DNA from: CAZVAP01 sp964625125
GTDB taxonomy: Bacteria > Patescibacteriota > Gracilibacteria > Absconditabacterales > Absconditicoccaceae
Reading direction: 5' to 3'
NCBI GenBank assembly: GCA_964625125.1
Contig: CAZVAP010000022.1
Span: forward strand, 1-12,849
DNA: 12,849 nucleotides
Below, one piece after another: positions 1-7,460 of this stretch; the first letter of the stretch is position 1, and every line of letters begins with the position of its first letter. The translations under genes and the position numbers were made by a program. The notes beneath the pieces were generated by a model. The model was not told the DNA's origin, searched no databases, and saw only the letters and a list, made by a program, of their open reading frames with translations.

Positions 1-55
1 ATTTGAAAAAGCAGCTATAATAAGAGATCAAATAAAAGAATTAGAAGAACAATAA
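1..55 (+). CDS. uvrB: C-terminal end of a UVR-motif protein, probably UvrB (5' truncated by window)
   Basis: Only the last 17 codons and a TAA stop are visible, read from base 2. They encode FEKAAIIRDQIKELEEQ, which fits the UVR motif (FExAAxxRDxIxxLE), the helical hairpin through which UvrB contacts UvrC in nucleotide excision repair. In UvrB this motif lies at the extreme C-terminus, ending within a few residues of the stop, as here. UvrC and the McsA/ClpC-type proteins carry the same motif internally, which makes UvrB the better guess. The rest of the gene lies upstream of the window, so the assignment rests on one short motif. Confidence 0.68.
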   Translation, partial: FEKAAIIRDQIKELEEQ

Positions 56-127
56 GTATTTTTTATTTGTTTTTTAGGAAAAAATTTTTAAAACTAGTAC
101 AAATTTTTATTTTTTAAATAAAATACA

Positions 128-505
128 ATGTATGCTTATCCTCAAGGAGATTTGTTTTCAAATATAATTTTAAATTTACTAGCATTAATGACTTTAGGTG
201 TATTTATAGGTGTTATATATGCAATTTTATATGCAGTCTTTATGTTTATATTTTCTTGATGAAATGAACAAAAAATTACAAAAGCTTGGAATAGTATTAG
301 ATATGCTCTAGTTTGATTCGTTTTAACTTTAATTATTTTGTTTGCCATTCCTGGATTATTAAGAGCTATAAAAGTACCTTGATATAGATATTATACTTCT
401 GAAAATGTTTTTAAAACTGCTAAACGATGGGTAAAAAAGACTATAGAAATTTTTAATAATAGTAAACCTACTATAGATTCAACTGATGGAGAATATCAGC
501 TTTAA
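128..505 (+). CDS. Small two-helix membrane protein, T4SS-pilin-like
   Basis: A 125-residue protein when TGA is read as Gly (four TGA codons: two adjacent at G44-G45, then at G63 and G85). It has a short polar N-terminus, a long hydrophobic segment (about residues 11-43), a charged turn beginning GGNEQKITKAWNSIRYA, a second hydrophobic helix (about 58-78), and a polar C-terminal tail rich in K, T and N. This layout (helix, GG-N/D-E-x-KI-x-KA turn, helix) resembles small T4SS-pilin/VirB2-like proteins that are frequent in Patescibacteria. I know the resemblance from family patterns and have not searched for it. No other secretion gene lies beside it in this window. ATG 128 is used because the next in-frame ATG (188) would cut the first helix. 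No Shine-Dalgarno is visible. A membrane protein is near certain; the pilin-like role is tentative. Confidence 0.7.
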
Positions 506-523
506 AATTTTATAATTTAACTT

Positions 524-1207
524 ATGGAAAATATTTTCTTAAATCAGATAAATTTAAATTTCAAAAAACCTAAATTATTGATTCATATTTGTTGTGCACC
601 GGATTTAGTTGTGCCTTTAAAAGATCTTAAAGAAAGTTTTGAGCTATACTTATATTGGTATAACCCAAATATTCAGCCTTTCTCAGAATATAAAAAAAGA
701 TATAAGGAATATATAAAGTTATTAAATTTAGAAAAATGAGATTATAAACTAGTTGATTCCTCAGGTAATATAGTAGATAAGTTTGAAGATAAAATTTATA
801 ATGACTATGATAACAGGGAATTTTATGATAAATTAATTGAGCATAGAAAAATCTGAAATTTAGATAATTTACCAGAAAAAGACTTACTAAGTTTATATGC
901 TAAAATGGAAGAAAAAAACTCTCCAAGATGTGATATTTGTTATTATTTCAGACTTTTAGAGCCAGCAAAAGTTGCTAAAAAATTGTGAATTAAATATTTT
1001 ACTACTACTTTATTAATTTCCCCTAAAAAGTCAGTTGAGAAACTTAACAAGTATTGAAAACAAGTTTCAAATGAAGTATGAGTTAAATACTTAAGTTTTA
1101 ATTTTAGAAGAAATAACTGATTTAAGAAAGCAGCTGAATATACTAAACAATACAATATTCGGAGACAAAACTATTGTGGTTGTGCTTGGAGTATAAGAAA
1201 TTCTTAA
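524..1207 (+). CDS. queH: Epoxyqueuosine reductase QueH
   Basis: A 227-residue protein of the DUF208/QueH family, which reduces epoxyqueuosine to queuosine at tRNA position 34 using an Fe-S cluster, as a non-homologous replacement for the cobalamin-dependent QueG. All the family's metal-binding cysteines are visible: HICCAPD (C23, C24), RCDICYYFR (C136, C139) and YCGCAWS (C218, C220). The segment NPNIQPFSEYKKR (residues 48-60) and the LISPKK stretch (164-169) also match the family. The length is typical for QueH. Six of its eight glycines are TGA codons, so under the standard code it would break into fragments. The gene starts 18 bases after the preceding stop with no Shine-Dalgarno. No queA, tgt or transporter gene is in the window, so whether queuosine is made or salvaged cannot be judged here. 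Confidence 0.93.
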
Positions 1208-1267
1208 GAAATCTTGATTAAATGTTTCTTTTTATTAAAAGTTAGGCAATTTAAATAATTAAATTAG

Positions 1268-2344
1268 ATGATTATGGAACTTCAAGATGTTTTGATTATT
1301 CTTAAAAATTTGCTTTCTTATATGTATGTTAAGGTAATTGCTTTTTATGTAATTTATATTGCAATAGTCTTTTTTATTATTTTTCCTATAGGCAGAAAGC
1401 TTTTTCAAAAACTTGTATCAAAAACTAAAACTAAATGGGATGATGAATTACATCTGAAAATTTCTCCTTATATTAAAATTTTGGCTTTATTATTTGGCTT
1501 AAATTTAGTTTATAATTTTCTTTTACTAGAACCTAACAGGTATTGGCAGATATGATATAAAATTTTATTGAGTATTGAGTTTGGTATTTTATATTTAATA
1601 TCTCATACTTTTTTTAAAATTTCTTTAAAATATTTTATTAAAAAGTTTTCAGGAATTATTACTAAAAATGTAGCCAATTTTGTAAAGCTAGTAATTGATA
1701 TATTGGTATTTTCTGTAATAATTTTACTTGTTTTGAAAGTATGGTGAGTAAACATTACACCTTTGTTAGCTTCAGCTGGTATCTTTGGTTTAGCTGTTGC
1801 TATGGCTAGTAAATCTATTATTGAAAATTTCTTATCTTGATTGATATTGTTTGCAGATAAATCTATAAATGTTTGAGATACTATTGTACTATCAGACTGA
1901 ACTATAGCAACTGTAGAAGAAATTAATATAAGAACTACTAGATTAAAGACTTTTGATGGAAATGTAGTAATTATTCCAAATAGTGAGCTTTTAAATGAAA
2001 AAATTATTAATAAATCTTTAGCTGATGTAACACCTAAAAAAAGAGTAGAAGTAACAGTTTGAATAAGTTACTGAGATGATGTTGATAAAGCCAAAGAACT
2101 ACTTAAAAATTATTTACTAGAATTAGATGGAGCAGATAAAGAATCGATTGTTGTATTTGTAGATGAATTAGCAGATTGGTCAGTGAATATTACTTGAAGA
2201 ATAATGGTTGATGCTGATAAATTTAGTTTTTTAATGTCTAAACAAGTATTGGAAAAAGTTTATAAAAACTTTCCTAATGAAGGATTGAACTTTCCATTTC
2301 CAACTTATGAACTTACTTGAAATTTAAATTGTAATAAAAATTAA
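1268..2344 (+). CDS. mscS: MscS-family small-conductance mechanosensitive channel
   Basis: A 358-residue inner-membrane channel that should open under membrane tension and release solutes on hypo-osmotic shock. Hydrophobic segments lie near residues 20-40, 69-88, 98-118 and 140-158, followed by the pore helix (about 164-190). The pore helix runs into the family's most conserved stretch, SKSIIENFLSGLILFADKSI (181-200), then NVGDTI (201-206) and the beta-domain with a DGNVVIIPNSEL-type motif (230-241). The cytoplasmic alpha/beta domain begins around GISYGDD (265-271). It has more membrane segments than the three-helix E. coli MscS, as is common in the wider family. ATG 1268 has a second ATG two codons later (1274), so the start is uncertain by two residues. 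The stop overlaps the next start by one base (TAATG), which suggests translational coupling. Half of its 18 glycines are TGA. Confidence 0.92.
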
Positions 2345-3210
2345 TGATTTATAACTTTTCAGAATATGTAAAATATAGCCTTTTTAATGAAAAAATAGAT
2401 AAAGCAGTAATTTTATCTGATACAGAAATTGACACAAAAAATAAATTGGAAAAGTTTGATATTAAAGAACCAGTAGGTCAAATTTTAGCTTTATCCAAAA
2501 AATATAAATATGTTTTTGTAGTATTAGATGAATTAAATTGGGATAATATTTTCAGATTATATAAAAATTTCCCTAAAAATGTTTGTATTTTAAATTTGAA
2601 TGCAGGATATACTTGAATTTGAAAAAAAGATATTTTAGCTGATATGGATGATATTTATATTAACCCTTTGGTAAAGGTATTAGAGCCAATGGATATTGAA
2701 AATTTGAACTTTTATGTAGAAAATTTTATCAAGGAACCTACACTTACACATATTAGAGTTCCAAATAAAGAAATAGATTATAAAATTGGTTGAGAGGAAC
2801 TAGACTTAGATTATAAAGAGATTATAGATTTTGCTGAATATGGTATTTCTGGTTATTCAGGATTGGTTATAAGTTATTGAAGTACATTGGCTGAAACTTT
2901 AAATGCTGTATGATTGTTACAATCAGAATGATTAGGAGTAGATTTGTTTTGGGTAGGAAATTATAAACAAGATTTATCAACTGAATTAATTAAAAAAATT
3001 GATTATCAAGAAAAAATTTTTGTAGTAGGAGACTTTGATGCTTTAATTTTTAGAGATTTAATTTATTCCAAATTTTTTGAATTTAATTTAAATAAGGAAA
3101 TTTACTTTATTACTCCTATTGATTTAAAATTAACTTTGCCTGAATACTTATCAGAACAAGTAAAAATGCAGTGAATTGATATTTACAACAGAATAAAAGA
3201 TAAAATTTAA
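2344..3210 (+). CDS. Divergent stand-alone transketolase-like (Pyr + C-terminal domain) protein
   Basis: A 288-residue protein whose second half resembles the C-terminal domain of transketolase, DXS and pyruvate dehydrogenase beta subunits: GLVISYGSTLAETLNAVGLL (173-192), then GLGVDLFWVG (196-205) and EKIFVVGDF (223-231). Ahead of this, NLNAGYTGIGKKDILADMDDI (about 84-104) and VLEPMDIENLNFYVEN (112-127) look like the end of a Pyr domain. There, transketolases have a G-x-G-x-THQ segment followed by 'eDia', and later a P-x-D-x-x-E motif. The catalytic GIAE glutamate is not visible; the nearest match is PVGQ (43-46), and the THQ is also missing. No TPP-binding (PP) domain precedes it. It is therefore a degenerate or half-transketolase of unknown reaction, perhaps a paired subunit or a structural paralogue. 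It is coupled to mscS by TAATG and followed by pilin genes. Confidence 0.6.
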
Positions 3211-3231
3211 ATTTATTTTTAATCCTTGAAA

Positions 3232-3789
3232 ATGTTTAAAAGGGCTTTTACTTTGATAGAAATAATATTAGTTGTTTTAATTACTGGTATTTTATTTGTT
3301 TTATTAGCAAAAGTTTATATTACTGCAAGTAAACTATATGTATATCATACTAATTTAAAAAATGTAGAAAATGATTTATTTTTTATTAACCAAACTTTAC
3401 AAAATTTAGCTGATAGCAGTGAAATAGCTTATTCAAAATATACTAATTTAGCTGAAACTAAAGGTTTTACCTGAGTTTTGAATTTAAAGCAAAATAATAA
3501 AATACTTCAAATTTATGCTAAAAATTGAAGAGTTTTGTTAAAAACAATTAGCTGAAGTACAGAGGAAATTTCTCCTTTAACAAATACAGGAACAACCTAT
3601 GTAAATAAACTTATGTTTAAAATTTTACCTTATGAAAACCCATACAAAATTTTTACTAAAAATTCTAGACATCCTATTATAAAAGTATTTATTGATATAA
3701 GAAACAGGTTTTATAATACTTGAAATTGGGAACAAACAGTAAGAGCTAATTTACAAGAAAGTTTTAACTTTAAATACTACAACTATTAA
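3232..3789 (+). CDS. Type IV prepilin-like protein (minor pilin or pseudopilin)
   Basis: A 185-residue protein with a class III signal: a short basic leader MFKRA followed by FTLIEIILVVLITGILFVLL. Mature Phe1 and Glu5, which are needed for N-methylation and subunit docking, are both present. The residue before the cleavage point is Ala (A5) rather than the usual Gly. The hydrophobic N-terminal helix spans about residues 6-27 and continues as an amphipathic helix to about 60. The rest is a polar beta-rich region with no recognisable motif and no cysteine pair. It should be processed by a prepilin peptidase and assembled into a type IV pilus or pseudopilus. ATG 3232 is preferred over the in-frame TTG at 3226 because it gives a normal five-residue leader. 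It is followed after one base by another pilin-like gene, so the two are likely minor pilins of one pilus. Confidence 0.8.
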
Positions 3790-3790
3790 A

Positions 3791-4603
3791 ATGAATTTTA
3801 AAAAAGCCAATATAATAATTGTTACTTTGTTTATCACCTTAATAATTTGATTAATTTGATTACTGATTACAAAATATGTTTTAAACTCTGTAAAATTATC
3901 CTCTCAAACTTTTAAGTATTATAAAGCTTATTATATTTGATATGCTTGAGTAGAATTAGAATTGTTAAAAATTAAAAATCATTGATATTGATTTGAAGAT
4001 AAGATTTCATCTACTAGTAAAACTGTAGAAAAAAATTTTACTGGCTTTAAATATTTCTTTTCAAGTAAAGTTAAATCCTTAGGAAAATATATAACAAATA
4101 CTCCTTTAAGTTTGATTTTTGATAATATAAATTGTTCTGATAAAAAAAATTGGATAAAATTGGCAACTTGAGATGCTATATTATTACCTCTAATTTATGA
4201 TAAAAATGTTGGAGAAGCTAAAATAAGTTGAGAAAACTACCAGCTTTTGAATATTGATTTTTCAGATTTAAATCTTCATTATAATTGAAATTTTACAATT
4301 TCTATTCAAAACGGAACAAATATAGTAGCCAAAAAAAATGTAAGCAATAATACAGATGATACTAAATCTATATCTGAAATATTAGGTATTACTTCTATAT
4401 CATCATCAGCAAGTGAAAAACCATTTCTAGTGATTTGAGCATTAGAAAATTGAGAATTTTGTATATCTTCGAGAAATAAAATTGTTACTCCTTATAGTTA
4501 TATACTATCTCAATGAAATTATATGGATCAAGGAGTTTTAGTAAGTGTAGGTAAAAAACATAATTGGGCAAACTTTTCGGTTTATAGTATTTTTTGAAAC
4601 TAA
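3791..4603 (+). CDS. Putative PilX-like minor pilin / membrane-anchored surface protein
   Basis: A 270-residue protein with a short basic N-terminus (MNFKKA), one hydrophobic helix (about residues 7-28), then a long amphipathic helix containing YYKAYYIGYAGVELELLK (43-60). This pattern recalls PilX/GspK-type minor pilins, where the first helix is followed by a segment ending in A-E-A-G-x-E. The rest (about 70-270) is a polar, Asn/Ser-rich extracytoplasmic domain with only two cysteines (C115, C224), which could form a disulfide. No FTLIE prepilin motif is present, so processing by the prepilin peptidase is doubtful. It starts one base after the preceding pilin gene and overlaps prmC by one base (TAATG), so all three are probably translated from one mRNA. 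The function is inferred mainly from position and the N-terminal pattern. Confidence 0.6.
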
Positions 4604-5388
4604 TGAAATTACAGCAATTACTTAAAGAAAAATATTTTTTCTCTCATAGACATGAGTTTTTTTTGATTTTACAAGATATGTTAAATCTTCCTTTAGAAAA
4701 AATTTTCTCTTCAAATATAGAAATATCCAATGCTCAACTTAAAGATATTAAAGAAAAATATGATAGGTTTCATATAAACAAAGAACCAATTGAATATATA
4801 CTTGGATATACTGAATTTTGAGGTCTAAAATTTAAAGTTAATAAAGATGTACTTATTCCAAGACCTGAAACTGAATATCTAGTAAAATATTCTATAAATT
4901 ATGCTTCAAATACAGATATTTACTTTGATATTTGAACTTGAAGCTGAATTATCTGAATAACTTTAGCCTTAAAAACAAATAAAAAAGTAGTTTGCTCAGA
5001 TATATCTGAAAAAGCTATAAAAGTAGCAAAAGAAAATGCAAAAAATTTATGTAAAAATTGCAATATTGAATTTATTATATCCAATTTGTGAGCTCATATA
5101 TCAAATTATAAATGAAATAAATTTATATGTGCAAATTTACCATATGTTGATGAAAATTTTAAATTAGATGAATATGCAAAAAAAGAACCAAATTTAGCCT
5201 TATTTGCCCCAGAAAACTGATTAAAGCTATACAAAGACCTATTAAATCAATTAGAAAAAAATACTTATTTTGCTTTTGAACTAACTAAAAAACAAGCTAA
5301 ATATTTACTTGATAATTATTCGATTAAAGCTAATATCTTGCCAACTTGTCATAATAATATCAAAATTTTATTAGGTAAAAAAATATAA
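4603..5388 (+). CDS. prmC: Release factor glutamine methyltransferase PrmC (HemK)
   Basis: A 261-residue SAM-dependent methyltransferase that N5-methylates the glutamine of the GGQ motif in peptide-chain release factors. The N-terminal helical domain (about 1-85) is followed by the family block PIEYILGYTEF (62-72) and VLIPRPETEYLV (83-94), then SAM motif I DIGTGSGIIGI (109-119), with its four glycines all encoded by TGA. The catalytic motif is NLPY (178-181) where the classical form is NPPY. The asparagine and tyrosine are kept, so activity is plausible. In code-25 lineages RF2, which reads UGA, is expected to be absent, so RF1 would be the main substrate. Seven of its ten glycines are TGA. 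It is coupled by TAATG overlaps to the pilin-like gene before and the YqhA-like gene after. Confidence 0.93.
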
Positions 5389-5891
5389 TGACCAAGATAA
5401 AGCTTAATTTCCTAGAAAAATGCTTTGAAAAAATCTTATGGAATAGTAGATTCCTAGTTCTTATTCCTGTGATTATAGGAATGTTAATTTTTATCTTACT
5501 TATCCGAGGAATAATAGTAAAATTTTACCATTTAATACATAATATTTTATATAATTGATTTTCAGAACATATATTGTCAACCGTAATTAGCATTTTAGAT
5601 ATAAGCTTATTAGCAGTAATTATTTTAATTTTTTCTTGGTGAATTTATGAGTTATTTGTAAGTGAAATAGATGTTGATGATGACCATATAAACAAGGCTA
5701 AATCATTAATCATAAGAAGTATTGATGAATTAAAAGAAAAAATTTGAAAAGTTATTATAATTTTACTTATAGTTTGGTTATTTAAACAAATGATTTTACA
5801 GGTTCCTACTAATCAGTATCATATTTTAATTTTTTCAATTTCTATATTGATAATGGCTTTAGCTTTAAGGTTTATATCTTGAAAAAAATAA
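5388..5891 (+). CDS. UPF0114 (YqhA-like) integral membrane protein
   Basis: A 167-residue membrane protein with four hydrophobic segments (about residues 20-46, 65-86, 121-136 and 143-162). Two family hallmarks are visible: SRFLVLIPVIIGML near the start (20-33) and GIYELFVSEID (86-96) at the end of the second long helix region. These match the UPF0114/YqhA pattern R-x-L-x-x-P-V and G-x-Y-E-x-F-V-S. The biochemical function of the family is not established. The start codon overlaps the prmC stop (TAATG), and the flippase start follows its stop with no gap, so it sits inside the same translational chain. The loop after residue 95 is acidic (DVDDDH), then mixed-charge. Confidence 0.8.
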
Positions 5892-7394
5892 ATGTCTTTA
5901 GTATTTCGTGATGCTTTTTGGCAAATATTCTGAAGATTAGTATCAGCTTTAGCAGGTTTTATAGTAGTAAAATTATTAACTCCTTACTTATGACCCTTAA
6001 GATATGGTGATTATTCCACTGTATTAAAGTATTTTGCTATATGGTCAGCTTTAGCAGATTTTTGAATATATGTAATAGCTTTAAATGTTTTAGGAAAAAT
6101 TAAAGATAAAACTGAAAAACTTAAACAATACCATAAATTTCTAGGTTTTAGGTTTTTTATGATTTTTATCGTATATTTTACAGCCTTTTTAATAGCTTAT
6201 TTTATACCTGCTTATACCAACAATCCTTTTGTAGCTTATTGACTAGTAATTTGAATGTTATTTTCTGCAAGCTTTATGGCAGCTGGTATTGTTCAAATTC
6301 CTCTACAACTTAATTGGCAAATGAAACAAGTGAGTATAGCTTTAATTTTAGCTAGGGTAGTGCAACTAATAGCTTTATTTTTAATAATTTTTCATTTTTT
6401 CCCAAAAGTTGATTTTTCACATTTTAGCATTGTTGCCTTATGTGCATTCTTGGCAGTATTATTTTCTGTTTTATTATCTTGATTAGCTCAATTTTTCTAT
6501 GTATTGATAATGGGAAATAAATTTATGAAATTTAAACTAGATTTTGATTTTAATTTTATAAAGGAAAATATTAAATCCAACTGGAAGTATGGCTTTAGTT
6601 ATTTTTTAAGTAGTTTCCATACTCTTATAGTTTTAATATTTTTGTCTATTATGTTTCCTACTTCAGAATGATTTACTTATGTAGGAATTTGGGCTGTTGC
6701 TTTAGCATTAATTGAAATTTTACTTATTGTTCCTTCAGCATTTTGAAATAGTATCATTCATAAAATATCAAGTTATGAAAAGATTGAAAAATTAAAAGCT
6801 TTATGAAATTATTTGCTATTTATATTGTGGTTTGGTTTTTTTGTACTTTTTAATTTTGTATTATTTAAAACTTCTATAGTTAATTTTATTGCTGGTCCTA
6901 AATATTTAACTTATCCAGGACATTTATGATCTGATTATATTTTACCTTTTTTGGCTATAGTATTATTGTTTAGCTTTGTAAAGCAAGTTTTTAACTATGT
7001 TTTAGTTTCATTTAATCATCAAAATCATTTGCTAAAAGTAAATTTAATTTGAGTTGTTATTTGAGTGATAATTGGCCTAATTTTAATTCCTAAATTCAAT
7101 CTTTATGGTTGAATAATAACTCAATTAGTTTTGGAAATTTGTTTTGTAATAGGTGCTATAATAATAGCAAAAAAATATAAAATTATACCTACTATAGAAA
7201 TAAAAACACTTTTGCTACTAACTTGATTAAGCTTTTTATTTTTATGAGTTTCTTATTATTTTCTTTATGTAACAAAACTTTTTGATAAAATTGATTTATC
7301 AATAATATTTTTTCTATTAATTGCAGGTATTTTAAATTTAATTTATTTAGTATGAAGTTATAAGTTTATCAGAAAAATTATGAGTAAGATATAG
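5892..7394 (+). CDS. Wzx/RfbX-type polysaccharide (lipid-linked oligosaccharide) flippase, MOP superfamily
   Basis: A 500-residue, almost wholly hydrophobic protein with about 12-14 predicted membrane helices. The N-terminus follows the RfbX/Wzx layout: an amphipathic start MSLVFRDAFWQIFGRLVSAL, then a first helix, then LLTPYLGPLRYGDYS (28-42) and ADFGIYVIALNVL (55-67), equivalent to the family's L-G-x-x-x-Y-G and D-F-G-L segments. A late YGGIITQLVLE matches the repeated G-I-x-x-x-x-E helix start. Members flip undecaprenyl-linked sugars across the cytoplasmic membrane; a MurJ-like role cannot be excluded by eye. No glycosyltransferase or polymerase gene is in the window. It follows the YqhA-like gene with zero spacing and closes the likely operon. 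It ends in TAG, one of only two TAG-terminated genes here. Confidence 0.85.
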
Positions 7395-7460
7395 ATATCT
7401 TTGAATTTTTTTATTTTTTTCTTATTATTCCTTACAATTTAAGAATTAAATTACAATTTT

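Noticed and set aside
142..348. Minus-strand open frame of 68 codons
   Set aside because: It lies wholly inside the two-helix membrane protein gene on the plus strand, has no recognisable motif, and low-complexity A+T-rich DNA easily leaves such frames open.
943..1155. Minus-strand open frame of 70 codons
   Set aside because: It is antisense to the end of queH, whose cysteine motifs are clearly coding on the plus strand.
1205..1235. Weak hairpin AAGAAA/TTTCTT followed by T run after queH
   Set aside because: It has only six pairs, five of them A:T, so it is barely above what chance gives in this composition and I did not list it as a terminator.
2944..3174. Separate protein within the transketolase-like gene
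   Set aside because: Same frame and continuous with the 288-residue protein once TGA is read as Gly.
3226..3231. TTG start for the prepilin, two codons upstream
   Set aside because: ATG at 3232 gives a standard short basic leader, and all other genes here start with ATG.
7395..7460. Promoter or terminator in the T-rich gap before the SbcC-like gene
   Set aside because: The T runs have no preceding stem, and the TACAAT at 7452 is too close to the ATG to serve without leaderless initiation inside the gene. Nothing firm can be called.
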